Shown: positions 10,973 through 21,505 of the stretch, in pieces
Position numbering within the stretch: position 1 is the stretch's first letter
How the letters are laid out: the number at the start of each line of letters is the position of its first letter
NCBI GenBank assembly: GCA_009599575.1
Contig: VWND01000089.1
Location: forward strand, 153,386-217,385
Reading direction: 5' to 3'
Source of the DNA: Blumeriella jaapii
Taxonomy: Eukaryota > Ascomycota > Leotiomycetes > Helotiales > Drepanopezizaceae
Length of the DNA stretch: 64,000 nt
Made by a program: the position numbers and the translations under genes
The notes under the pieces: model-generated
Told to the model about the DNA's origin: nothing
Databases searched by the model: none
Seen by the model: the letters and a program-made list of their open reading frames with translations, nothing else

Positions 10973-12558
10973 GATGGTGGGTTGGGCAACCGGAGATGGA
11001 TCAACGAGTACATGAATGAATGGATAAATCAAGGGGTCTGGTGCGAGCAGTTCTGGTGCGGTTTCTTGCGGCGGGGTGGCAGCTTCGCTTAAGGGGTAGG
11101 CGAAATCGGAACGAAAACAAGAATGGCAACAACAAGAACAACAACGACGAAAAGGAATAATGAGAATAATGAAAAGGAGCAGAAAAAACAAAGGAAAAAA
11201 ATAGATTACAAAGAGAATGAAAAAGCGTCGAAAAAAAAGGTAAAATTTCCAACTTGCTCGTGAACCGAACTCGTTCATACCTACGAAATCAAAATCGCCT
11301 TTCCCCCCTCCCAAGTCCAGCCCGGTATCGATGTCTACATCCACACCGAGCCACACCCTACCTTTCGTTGTTATTCACTACCAGCCAACCAGCCAATCAA
11401 CCGATCAACCAGGTCACTGTTCAACCCACCACAACACCACATCACACCACAGCACAAGCAAACGCACGCCCGTCCAACTCCCTCCCTCCCCTTGCGCTGC
11501 TTACATCCTTGCTTACTCACTTACGTACTTACTGGATGGAAGAAAGGCGGATAGGAAAGGAGCAGTCGAGAAAAAAGGAGAGGGACACTACTACCGTAGG
11601 TAAGATAGGAGTGAGGAAATGTGGGTGCGACTGTGGAAGGGAGAGGGGAGTGCTGTCTACATCGCCGTTCAGGGGGAAGGGCCTGGCTACCCGAGATCCG
11701 GGAGTGGGGGGAGGAAAGAAGGGGGTATGGGAGCGAGCGAGTGAGTAAACGAGTAAGGAATTGACAAATGTTGAGATTTCGCCTTTTTTCTCTCTATTCT
11801 ACTCTACCTGTACCTGTACCTGTGGTGCCTAAGAAAGTCGGTACAGTGATATGTAGCCGTCGGGTGCCTGTGTTGTGAATGGATAGAGGAAGTCGAGTAG
11901 GTAGGTAAACGGGCAGAGAGGTGGTAGGAAGGGCAAAGCAAGGAGGGAAGACTTGATTATTCCCCTTTCCCGTGAGGTGGGCAATGAATTATAGGGAATA
12001 GTAGATATGGCATGCATATACACACACTTAAAGAATGATCCTTGTATGTAAAATGGCAAGCAAGCCAGCAAGTGGATGGTGAAAGGATCTTTTGAGATTG
12101 AGAGAGAGGTGAAGAGTGAGAAAGATCAAGAGACAGAAACCAAAAGAGAAAGGTGAAGAGAGAGAAAGATCAAGAGAGAAAGATCAAAAGAGAAAGATCA
12201 AAAGAAAAAGATCAAGAGAAAAAGATCATGAAGGAAAGATCAAGAGAAAAAGATCAAAAAGAGAAAGATCAAGAAATTTTGAAAAAGAAAAAAAGAAACC
12301 GAGAAATTGTTAAGTCATGTTGCCTAGCTGCACGATTCCAAGTTAAACTTAGGATGAAAAGCGCATGCTTTGCATGGTCGAGAATCAATCCAAACGGAGA
12401 CCCCAACCCTGCTCTTTTCAATACGAAGAGAATCAAAAAAGGCATTCCAAGTCCAGTTTCCTTGCATCAAGAACGCCAGCGCAAGACCCCAACCCCCCAA
12501 TCCCAACCCTAGTCCCGAATCCCAATAAGAATGCTTACTTAATTAGGTACCTTCCTCA
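10973..12558. other. intergenic with purine-rich repeats
   Basis: No gene recognised. Holds A-rich and AAC/AAT-rich DNA at 11110-11250, a repeated TACCTG at 11806-11822, and the minisatellite listed separately at 12117-12285. Confidence 0.4.
12117..12285 (+). repeat. 12-bp purine minisatellite with GATC
   Basis: About a dozen degenerate copies of a 12-bp unit close to AGAAAGATCAAG. Units vary between AGAGAAAGATCA and AGAAAAAGATCA. Because the unit is a multiple of three, it leaves a Lys/Arg/Glu-rich frame open, which I do not regard as a gene. Confidence 0.85.
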
Positions 12559-13444
12559 TCAGTCAAGCGCAAAGCGCCGCTCAAATTCCCTGTACAGCTT
12601 CGGGGTGATCTCGTCACTGCTGTTCCCCCGCACCTCCCACAGAACCCCCTTCCGCGCATAGTGCTCCAGCAGCGGTTCGCTCGTCTCCTTGAACTTCTCC
12701 AGCCGCGTCTTCCATGTCGCCTCGTCGTCATCCTCCCTCTTGGTCAGCGGCTCGCCCGTGACGTCGTCCCTGCCCGGCACCCTAGGCGCGTGAAAGGTAG
12801 TGTTGTACGACCGGCCGGACGGCGCGTGCACCCAACGGCCCGCGATGCGCTCCAGTATGACCTCGAAAGGCGTCTGGAGCGACACGACGAGGTTGATGGG
12901 GATCAGGGTGTCGAGCTGTGCGGCTTGGCTCGCGGTGCGGGGAAAGCCGTCAAGGATGAAGGAAGCCGAGGGATCGTCGGAGGTCTGGGGCGGGGGCGAT
13001 AGGGCGGCGAGAGACGGCTGCTCGACGTAGGCATCGGTGTCGAAGTCGTGATGGACGGCGGCGGCAGAGACCGAGTTGAGCGTCAGCGGCGCTTGAGCGG
13101 CGGGGAAGAGCCAGCCGCGGCTTTTGAGCTCATGGAGGATGAGGCGGAGGATCATGGCGTCGGGGACGAGGGCACCGGAGCGCATGGTGCTTGCGGCTTT
13201 GATGCCTGGGGATGGCATGCAAAAGTTAGTGAGTCTATCGAGTTTGGTGCGGGAAGAGTGAGCGAGAGGGGGGGAGAGAACACATACCGAGAGGCGTCTG
13301 GTTGTTAACATTCTCGCGGAGGAGATCTCCTGAACTGATGGCGGAGAGCTGGGGGAATCTGTGCAGCATGCGCTCGGCTTGCGTGCCTTTGCCCACGCCG
13401 GGAGCGCCGACGAGAATCATGCGCGCTGCGTGCTTGAGCCTCAT
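12559..13444 (-). CDS. ADK2: mitochondrial GTP:AMP phosphotransferase (adenylate kinase 3 type)
   Basis: Transfers phosphate between GTP (or ATP) and AMP; yeast Adk2 works in the mitochondrial matrix. Two exons, 13288-13444 and 12559-13205, with an 82 nt GTATGT...CAG intron; 267 residues. The P-loop GAPGVGKGT lies at residues 13-21, close to the N-terminus. SSGDLLREN and GALVPDAMI form the AMP site, FILDGFPRT lies near residues 135-143, and the LID begins at [16 protein letters not shown] with the invariant HxPSGR-type strand; the LID lacks zinc-binding Cys. An insertion of about 45 residues, Ala/Pro/Ser-rich, separates KSRGW from FILDGFP; most adenylate kinases are much shorter there. The gene is divergent from the LETM1 gene at 14563, also mitochondrial. 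Family call firm; the GTP preference is inferred. Confidence 0.88.
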
Positions 13445-14562
13445 CTTGCTGGTGACGCAAGTCTGTATATGTATGTAGGTATGTCTCTTTCAATATCGAC
13501 TCGACCAGGCCAGCGGGGGGGGTGGGGGTGAGGGTTGTCAACCTCGTTGTCCGCTCTCTTCTCAAGTCTTTGTGTCGCGCAAAAACTCCCGAGGCCGACC
13601 GCTAAGAAACATCCATAGCGAAGAAGAACCGGAGAAGAATGGGTATGTAAGTAGTAGATATGTATGTAATGGAAGGATGCGCGGTAGGATGGGAGCGAAG
13701 GATCAACCAGGCGGAGTGGATTTGTTGATGTAAAAAAGAATTATTCGCCGATGTTTGGAAGAAAGATCCTCGGATGGTCCTGGCTCCTGGGGTGATCGAC
13801 GGCCGACCGGAGGGATGGGACGGGAAACGGTTGAGCGCACACACGCTTGCTGCTTGGCTGGCGGGCTTGGGGGGCTTGGGGGGCTTGTGGGGGCAAAAGG
13901 TTGAGAATCTTGCATCACCATGATGGAGAAAACAGGTGAAGGAGAGAGGCAGGAGACGGCGTGGAAAGGAACGGAGATGGATGTGGTTTCGAAGGAAAAG
14001 AAGGAAAAGAGCGAAAAGGAAGAAAAGAAAAGAACAGAAAAAAGTTGGGGATGCGAGATTCGCGGTAGGGGCAGAGCACGTGATAGCGCTAAGGCTAGCC
14101 CTCATCACGTGAACTGGGTCACGTGCATACACGTGATCAGATCGGGGCGACCCGGCACGGACATCCCACGTGACGTTCGAAAAGCTTCTTCAGATCGGTT
14201 GAAACACATGTTTGGCACGTTTGGCACGTTTGACATGCTTATGTCAGTCAGTACCTGCACTTCTACTGTCGCTGGGGAGGGCCAGACTTCCTTTCTTCCA
14301 CCTTCACCTCCACCTCCACCTCCACCGTCAACTTCACCTTCACAACCCCCCATCTGCCACCAACGTCGCAATGCCCACCACTTAACCCATCTCTTATCCA
14401 TTCTCCCTTCAGCTCTCTCTCTCTGTCTCTCAAGCACGACTGCAACGACTCTACCATCCCTCGATTACCCCGAGCCTGAGCCTGAGCCTGGAGCCCTGAC
14501 TGCTGCTGCTGCTGTTGTTGTTGTTGTTGTTACTGCTGCTGCTCCCGCCGCCACTGTTGACA
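13445..14562. promoter_or_regulatory. shared promoter of ADK2-type and LETM1-type genes
   Basis: A 1.1 kb divergent promoter between two mitochondrial genes. Five exact CACGTG hexamers occur at 14077, 14106, 14120, 14130 and 14167, followed by TTTGGCACG repeated at 14211-14230. CACGTG is the core of bHLH (Cbf1-type) binding sites. Near the LETM1-type ATG there is a CT-rich leader and a GCTGCTGTTGTTG tract at 14501-14543. No gene recognised inside. Confidence 0.6.
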
Positions 14563-16335
14563 ATGAGCGCCTCTTCACGCCTGGTCCGCAGTGCGGTGCA
14601 CAACTCGTTCTTGAACGGAGGTAAGCCCAGCTCTTCCTGCCCCCTCCCGACGCAGACAGCTCCTCTCAGGGGAAGAGACCATCATCTAACGCCGCAGTGT
14701 TGCCCAGCTCGAAACGCTCGATCCGGTGCCTCCTCCTCTGCCTACACAGCATACCTCCGTCGCAATGGCCGCAACATGCCAGCTATGGTGCCAGCACTGG
14801 CTATCCTCGTCCCGCGCGCGAGATTGGTGTCCACCGATACACACACGCATAGCAACATCCCCGGAGGCCCGCCGCCAGGATTCAACGCGCAGCAAGCCAA
14901 GAGGCCGCTGAAGGACGGCGACGTGTCGAGCAACGCACCGACAAAGGAGGCAGCCGAGCAGGCAGAGAAGCACGAAATTGCTCCCGTCCCGAACCACGTC
15001 GCAACCGCAGTCCCCAAGACGGATGCGACCGAAGCCTCCACCTTGTTGGAACTCGCAGGCGTCAAGGAGCAATCTGTGGAGAAGAAGGATGCGAAGAAAG
15101 AGGAGAAGAAGTTGACGCTGGGCCAGAAGATCAAGAAGGAGGCTCAGCACTACTGGGACGGGACGAAGTTGCTGGCAACGGAAGTCAAGATCAGTTCCCG
15201 CTTGGCGCTGAAGATGGCCGCCGGGTACGAGCTGAGTCGCCGAGAACACCGACAGCTGCAACGGACGGTCCAGGACATCGGACGTCTGGTGCCCTTTTCC
15301 GTTTTCGTTCTGGTCCCCTTCGCCGAACTCCTGCTTCCCGTTGCCTTGAAGCTCTTCCCCAACCTGCTGCCTAGCACCTACGAAGGCCAGTCTTCCAAGG
15401 ACAAGAAAGCGACGACTCTTCGAACCACACGCAAAGAAGTCAGCAACTTCCTCCGCGACACGCTGAAGGAGACGGGGCTGCCTCTGAGCCCGGCGAACGC
15501 GCAGAGAGAGGAGTTCGCGCAGTTCTTCCGCAAAGTCCGCGCCACGGGGGAGACGCCTTCGCCCACGGAGGTGATCAACGTGTGCAAGATCTTCAAGGAT
15601 GATCTGACCCTGGACAACCTGTCGAGACCACAACTTGTGGGCATGTGTCGATACATGAACCTCAACACCTTCGGAACCGACATGATGCTCCGCTACCAGA
15701 TCCGTCATCGCATGAGACAGATCAAGAGAGATGACCGGGCGATCAGCTATGAAGGTATCGATAGCCTGTCAGTCCCCGAGCTGCAGATTGCCTGCTTGAG
15801 CCGTGGCCTCCGAACCCACGGCGTCTCTCCCGCCCGGCTCCGCGACGATTTGCAGGCCTGGTTGGATCTCCGACTCAAGCATGGCGTACCTTCCACGCTC
15901 TTGGTCCTGAGCAACGCATTCATGTACGCCCAAGGCAAGAGTGACTCCGAGTTCAGCACGCAGATTGATGCCCTGACCGGTGTTTTGTCCTCCATCCCAG
16001 AAGAGCTCTTCCACGAGATTGAGCTCGAGGTGCACAGTGCCGAAGGAGCTGCCACCAACAAGCAACGTCTCGAGGTTCTCAAGGAGCAGCAAGAGCTGAT
16101 CGAGGAGGAGAACGAGCAGGACAACGAGAACAAGACGTCTGGACGAGCCACCCCTCGTGACGACCAAGACATTGACGAGAAGGAGGAGCGGAGGTTACAG
16201 GCTGCGGCCACCGGTGCGGAAAGGAGCGCGGTGAGCGAGGCCATCGAGGCCGAGAAGGAGGCGTCGGAAGTACAGAAGATGGACGCCGCTGCTGCTCCTA
16301 CTGCTGCTGCTGCTGCGGAGAAGAAGTCTCAGTAG
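14563..16335 (+). CDS. MDM38: LETM1-domain mitochondrial inner-membrane protein (Mdm38)
   Basis: LETM1/Mdm38 family: mitochondrial inner-membrane protein needed for K+/H+ exchange and ribosome association. I prefer the ATG at 14563 (MSASSRLVRSAVHNSF) and a first intron at 14621-14707 (GTAAGC donor, CTAAC branch at 14685, CAG acceptor). This gives 561 residues. The intron is 87 nt, keeps frame and has no stop, so unspliced reading is also open. An Arg-rich presequence ends near RARLVS. Then follow a Lys/Glu coiled region, GQKIKKEAQHYWDGTKLL, a membrane segment (LVPFSVFVLVPFAELLLP), STYEG, the ribosome-binding-like LETM1 domain (FRKVRATGETPS, LSRPQLVGMCRYMNLN, GVSPARLRDDLQAWLDL) and a Glu/Lys/Ala-rich coiled-coil tail. 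Strong family match. Confidence 0.92.
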   Translation: MSASSRLVRSAVHNSFLNGGKPSSSCPLPTQTAPLRGRDHHLTPQCCPARNARSGASSSAYTAYLRRNGRNMPAMVPALAILVPRARLVSTDTHTHSNIPGGPPPGFNAQQAKRPLKDGDVSSNAPTKEAAEQAEKHEIAPVPNHVATAVPKTDATEASTLLELAGVKEQSVEKKDAKKEEKKLTLGQKIKKEAQHYWDGTKLLATEVKISSRLALKMAAGYELSRREHRQLQRTVQDIGRLVPFSVFVLVPFAELLLPVALKLFPNLLPSTYEGQSSKDKKATTLRTTRKEVSNFLRDTLKETGLPLSPANAQREEFAQFFRKVRATGETPSPTEVINVCKIFKDDLTLDNLSRPQLVGMCRYMNLNTFGTDMMLRYQIRHRMRQIKRDDRAISYEGIDSLSVPELQIACLSRGLRTHGVSPARLRDDLQAWLDLRLKHGVPSTLLVLSNAFMYAQGKSDSEFSTQIDALTGVLSSIPEELFHEIELEVHSAEGAATNKQRLEVLKEQQELIEEENEQDNENKTSGRATPRDDQDIDEKEERRLQAAATGAERSAVSEAIEAEKEASEVQKMDAAAAPTAAAAAEKKSQ

Positions 16336-16936
16336 ACATGGCCAGCGCCGCTGCGATGCCTCGCGGGTTTCATTTGTTATCGCATTTGTACAAGCATTCT
16401 GGGAAAGAAAGGCTTTGCGTGGATACCGAGAAGGGCCTACCTAGATGATAGAGACTCGCTTGATCTGCTGAACTGTTGTTATTCGATCAGGCATTGTACA
16501 GAGGTTCACAAGAGATTCAACCGTGAAAGTCTACTACTTCTACTACTACTACTACTTCTACTACTACTACAACTACTACTACAACTACTACTACTACTAT
16601 CACTGTACCATTTCTTGCAGATGTAGGGACTGTGTATGCAATGACCAACTTGAGATGTAAGCAACTGACATGTTTGTTGACTCGCGACGCTATGGGAGCA
16701 AGCGAGAAGCCAAGGCTGCCGCATTGAACGTCTGACACGCTTCACGAGCTCCTCAGCAACCCAGCCTCGCTTCTCTTGTCGATATCGTTGGACCATCTCA
16801 CAATCACTTCCACGACATGATATACTGACGCTTTCATCTACATCCAACAAACGGCGATTCCACTGAGAGGTCGTCCCTTCGAACACCGGACCAAGCGGTG
16901 GGGATCTTCGATTGGCGCGCGCAGATCTCGGCCGAG
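16336..16936. other. intergenic, 3' end of LETM1-type gene and SNX4 promoter
   Basis: Contains a TAC/CTA trinucleotide tract at about 16531-16598 with TTC and AAC interruptions. No coding signal otherwise. Confidence 0.45.
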
Positions 16937-18395
16937 ATGGAGAACGATGACTTCGCGGATATCGAATGGCAGCACAACCCCAGCCATGGCGCCAGAGGCC
17001 TGGTCTCCAGTCCAGGAGCAGAATCCGAGAACGAGGTCTCGCACAATGCCATGGGGAGACTCAGCAGCGTTGGGCCGCTGGGACGGGATGCAGATGCGAT
17101 GGATCTCGCTGGGGTCGGAGATGGAGTCCTAGAATGCACCGTCACGCAGCCTGTCAAGGAGAACGACGGCTCCAAGGACGCCTACGTGTCGTATCTGGTT
17201 ACTACAAATGTCGGTATTCCCATCTCTGCTCTTTGTCTCGCCCTTGCGCTGACTCTGCCAGACTACCTTTCCCTCCTTCGAGAAACCCACCACGAGCGTT
17301 CGCAGACGGTTCACAGACTTTGTCTTCCTGTACAAGACATTGAGCCGAGAATACCCAGCATGCGCGGTCCCTCCATTACCAGACAAGCACAAGATGGAAT
17401 ACGTCCGGGGTGACCGGTTCGGACCCGACTTCACCCAGCGCCGCGCCAACTCCCTCCATCGATTCCTGACTCGCCTCGCCCTCCACCCGGTCCTCCGCCG
17501 AAGCGCCCTCCTCATCATATTTCTCGAGAGCACCGACTGGAATGCCACGATGAGGAGCCGTCCCCATCGCGGCGGCTCAGCATCCGAACAGAACTCTGGC
17601 GTCTTCGACAACTTTACCGACTCCTTCATCAACGCCTTCACCAAGGTCCACAAGCCAGACAAACGCTTTATTGAAGTCCGCGAGAAGTCGGACAAGCTGG
17701 ATGAAGACCTCGGCCACGTTGAGAAGATCGTCGCGAGGGTGGCCCGCCGAGAGAACGACCTGGAGATAGATTTCAAGGACCTGGCGGAGCAGTTCCAGAA
17801 GCTGGTCCTCCTGGAGCCCGGCGTCGAGCAGTCCATCAACCTCTTCGCCCGCACGGTGGAAGACACCTCGGCCGGGATGCGAAAGCTGAAGGAGCACACG
17901 GATCAGGATTACCTCGGCAGCCTGAGGGACATGCAAGCCTACAGCTCGGCCGTCAAGAACCTGCTCAAGGCGCGGGAGCAGAAGCAGCTCGACTTCGAGC
18001 AGCTGACGGAGTACCTCGCCAAGAACACCACGGACCGCGACCTGCTCGTGGCCAACGGGCCCAGCGGCTCCTCCGGCGCCGGCTCCTTCATCCAGCGCAA
18101 GATCGAGGACGTGCGCGGCGTCGACCCGAGCCTGTCGCACCGCGAGCGGCTGCGCAAGATCGAGCTGCGGATCGATGACCTGACGCGCGAGGTCGAGGAG
18201 GCCAAGAAGACGACGGAGGCCTTTGACGAGGAGGTGGTGAGGGAGGTGCACGATTTCGAGCGCATCAAGCGCATCGAGTTCAAGGCGCAGTTTGGCGCGC
18301 TGGCGGACGCGCACGTCGAGTTCTATGGCGAGGGCATCGATTACTGGGAGAGATTCGTGAGGGAGGCCGAGAGTCTAGGGGCGCCCATTGCTTAA
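16937..18395 (+). CDS. SNX4: sorting nexin Snx4/Atg24
   Basis: Sorting nexin with an N-terminal PX domain that binds PI3P and a C-terminal BAR domain; in fungi it recycles cargo from endosomes and supports selective autophagy. Start ATG at 16937 (MENDDFADIEW). Exons 16937-17209 and 17262-18395 with a 52 nt intron (GTCGGT...CAG, CTGAC branch); 468 residues. The PX core shows RRRFTDFVFLYK around residue 102, PPLPDK and RRANSLHRFL. The link to the BAR region reads FLESTDWNATMR, followed by long Glu/Lys/Leu helices (IEVREKSDKLDEDLGHVEKI; DFERIKRIEFKAQFGALADA; WERFVREAESL). The donor GTCGGT is weak, but only this junction joins VSYLVTTN to FPSFEKP in frame. Family call strong. Confidence 0.92.
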
Positions 18396-19784
18396 GTGGG
18401 AGGGGAGGGGGAGGGGGAGGAGGGGAAGTGGTGGCCATGATACCTCTGCTGTTTGTCTGTCTGTCTGTGTGCTTGTTTGTTTGTGTAATTACCATGTTGG
18501 GGAGAGGGAGTGCTACAGTATTCTTCTTCAGTGATCGATTGACTGGGTGCTTGCGGGCCCGGTGGGCGAGGCAGCTTGGGGATGGCGCCCTCACCGTGGC
18601 GTGAAGTAAAGTGCCATGGAACGGAATGGCTAGCTAGTTCTGGGCCTGGCTGGCTTGCCCGTTACACTCAATCCATGCATGCATGCATGCACGCTTCCTA
18701 CGATCTGATCTCCTCGTCCTGATCCCGATTTTTGACGCGTCCTGATATGGCAGACATGAGGGGTGTGGATCGTGAGAGTGAGAGCGAGAGTGAGAAAGAG
18801 ACGTTAAGCTTGCTTTCTTTGGGCTTGCTTGCTTGCTTGCTGTGGAGAAACGCCGTTTTTCTTTTTGGGGTGGCTCTGGCAAGGAGGAGGTAGGTACCTA
18901 GGTAGGTAGATACCTAGGTGGGTAGGTACTTTGTTATGGTTTTGGCAGGGAAGATGAGCTTCTCTCTTCTGCCTCTGCTCATCTCGCTGCGCTGGTGCGG
19001 GCAACAACAACAACAACAGCGACGACATCGCTTTCCCAGCACAGCTCCGTCGTTCAGCATCCCCTACGAATACACATACAAGCTCCCGCTTATCCAAAGC
19101 AACACCTCCTTCGCTCGCATCAACGCGCTCTTCGCGCGCGCCAGAAACCGCGCCCTTCGTCTCCTCCTCGGCCGAGTGCGGCGCCCCCTGGGGTTCAAAC
19201 CACGTCCTGAGCTCCTCGCGCAGCGCAATGGGGAGAGAGGTTTGAGCTGAGGTAGGGGATTGAAGGGAGGATGGAATGGACCTCCGGTCGTCTCGAATTT
19301 TATCTTTCATGATAGGATAAAAAAAACCCCCGAAGATTGGCGCTCGACGGCCGCTCTTATGCATCGGTAAAGCAGCCGCCCAACTCAACCGCTACAAGCG
19401 CGCAGGATCCCGCATCGTTTCTTGCTAGCCCCAACACAACTAACATACTGCGTCCAGATTTTCTAAACAGGTTTTTGTGATTTACTACCTCTTCTCTCTT
19501 CGCATGTGTGAGAGAAATGGTAGAGGGATGGGTCTTGGTGCGGGTCTTGGTTTGGTGTATGATTGATTGAACGTTTCCGTCTATGGCTCGCGGTCAGCAG
19601 CGGATGATTAAGCGAGCGGGAAGTAAACAAAGGCCTTGCTTGACAAACCGTTTCTTTCTTTTACGTTTTGATGACAGAGGGGGAAAACACCGCAACAGGT
19701 TCTTTTTTTCGATATCAAGATGGCAGGTATTGCATTTCTAAAGACGCGGGGTTCGAGGGAAAGTCTGGGTACGGATTGATTCAA
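18396..19784. other. intergenic, nothing coding recognised
   Basis: Holds a CTGT run at 18457-18470, a GCATGCAT run at 18674-18692, a GCTT run at 18822-18840 and the TACCTAGGTA cluster at 18891-18930. Several open stretches near 18804-19390 have no recognisable domain. Confidence 0.4.
18891..18930. repeat. TACCTAGGTA / TAGGTAGG palindromic cluster
   Basis: Overlapping copies of TAGGTACCTAGGTAGGTA and TACCTAGGTGGGTAGGTA; the core TACCTAGGTA is a perfect palindrome. Related motifs occur at 42678-42696 and 47900-47917. Confidence 0.7.
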
Positions 19785-20235
19785 TCAATTGGCTACGAGT
19801 TCCTTATGGGTAATTGAGAGGCGGATCGTTGCAACTAGAGGGAGAAGCAGAGCGAGAGTGCTTTCCTTTAAGATGGGGAACAACGAGTTTGTAAAAAGGT
19901 TTCGGAGACGGAAACTGCTTGTTTGGGAGCGGGAATCGAAAGGGGTTACGAGATTTTCACAAGTAATTAAAAAGCGGATCGTAATAATTAAAAGGAGAAG
20001 CAAAGCGAGAGTGCTTTCCTTTGATATAAAAAACAACGAGTTTGTAAAAAAGTTTCGGAAACGGAAACTGCTTGTTTGGGAGCGGGAATCGAAGGGGGTT
20101 ACGAGATTCTTACGGGTAATTGAAAGGCGGATCAACTAAAAGAAAAAGCATAGCGATAATGCTTTTTTTTTAAATAAAAAACAACGAGTTTGTAAAAAGG
20201 TTTCGGAAACGGAAACTGCTTGTTTGGGAGCGGGA
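19785..20235. repeat. three tandem copies of a ~150 bp unit
   Basis: Shared blocks are CAACGAGTTTGTAAAAAGG, CGGAAACTGCTTGTTTGGGA, GCGGGAATCGA and GCGGATC. The GTAAAA anchor recurs at 19891, 20044 and 20192, giving periods of 153 and 148 bp. Copies differ by many A/G or C/T changes and small indels; the third is the most AT-rich. The array leaves about 116 codons open on both strands, which follows from the repeat and is not good evidence for a gene. No domain recognised. Confidence 0.85.
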
Positions 20236-20759
20236 ATCGAGGGAAGTGGTTACGTATTTGTGATGAAAGGGAAGCACGAGAGGGGGAAGCATTGATCTTC
20301 TTGATAGCAGGGTCTGCGAAATGTAGCCGCGCTGCGACGAGATTGCTCGCGGTTGTCTCTGGCCTGAGGTGGGTTTGCATGCTGATTACTGTCCAATCCC
20401 AATGTAGGGAAAGGGTTCTTGTATGCGATGAGAGGTTTTGATTGCGGGAGAGAAATCTCTGTAGCCTAGACTGATGTGCTCAATTCGTGTGGTTTCAAGC
20501 AGAGCTCCGCAAATCCTTGAGATGCAATAGAGAAACGCCACCAAATGCCGTGTCAACTCTCTGGTCCAACCCACCAACGCCGTCGCTGATGCCTGCAATG
20601 ATATCCTCACTTCGTATCCTAGTTGACAGATGACCACGCCTCCCAAGCGATTCGAGAGAGGTATGTTGAAGACGAGCAAGGATACGGTGAGATAGTCAGC
20701 AACTCGTTTTGATATGAATAGTGGTGGGGCTTACCTTGTAGGACTGCTCTCGCCCCCCT
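20236..20759. other. intergenic, nothing recognised
   Basis: Sequence between the tandem repeat and the 3' end of the unknown 209-residue gene. No coding or RNA signal seen. Confidence 0.4.
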
Positions 20760-21505
20760 CTAGGATTGAGATGGCTTGGTGGCGATGTCTTGACCTCCGA
20801 GGAGGCGGATGGCCATCTCGGTGCCGTTGATGCTGTTTCCCAAAAACTTCTTGACCTCGCGGCTAGGCTCAGCATTGACTGGCTCCATTTTGGCATCATG
20901 GCAGGCATCCTACGCTGTAGTCAGTGCTCGCCCTCTGTCATAGATGTGTAGACTACCAAAGCTCACCTCAGTGTCAGTGTCCTCGTGACGTCTGCACGCT
21001 AGAATTTCAATGAAATCGGAGCGCGACATGCTGTCGGGTCCCTGTTTTGATTAGCTACCTGCTATTTTGCCCGGATTCGGCTGAGAGGTGTTGCGCTTAC
21101 GAATCCGAAGAATTCTCCCTCGGCGAAGACTCGCTTCTTGCACTCCTTCTGCTCGGCCCGCTCCTCCTCACGCTCCTTGGCCATGATAGAATCCTCGATC
21201 TCCAAGATACGATCAACTTTGTTGAAAAGCTCGTGAGTGCGTTCGGCCATAGGAGTTAGCTCGAAGACATCCCAAGTGCAGAGACCACCGATTTCGATCT
21301 GCTTGCTAATCCACACGCCTTTCTTGATCATTCCGTCGTCAGTCAGATACTTAATCAGGACAGCTTTGGAGTGCAAAGCCTCATCGTAGGTACCGCCAAT
21401 GCTTTTGAAGACTGTGATTAGGGTAGACAGTGATGCTTGGCTCCAGTTGACTCGGGGAACCTTCATCTTGACCCCATAGTGGGTTATGAACGTGGTCGAA
21501 TCCAT
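20760..21505 (-). CDS. conserved-looking hypothetical protein, 209 residues
   Basis: Not recognised. I read three exons: 21101-21505, 20967-21041 and 20760-20909, with introns of 59 nt (GTAAGC...CAG, GCTAAT branch) and 57 nt (GTGAGC...TAG). Every junction is phase 0, and the stop TAG is at 20760-20762. The N-terminal 95 residues look like a small globular domain (VNWSQASLSTLITVFKSIGG, then KAVLIKYLTDDGMIKKGVW). Residues 100-130 form a charged helix (KEREEERAEQKECKKR), and the C-terminus carries FLGNSINGTEMAIRLLGGQD. No signal peptide or membrane segment. The clean introns argue for a real gene. It could be a small nucleic-acid-binding or regulatory protein, but nothing shows that. Confidence 0.68.

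Noticed and set aside
12116..12512. Lys/Arg/Glu-rich frames over the purine minisatellite
   Set aside because: Product of the repeat only.
19785..20139. 116-codon frames on both strands in the tandem array
   Set aside because: Both follow from the repeat structure; no recognisable protein features.
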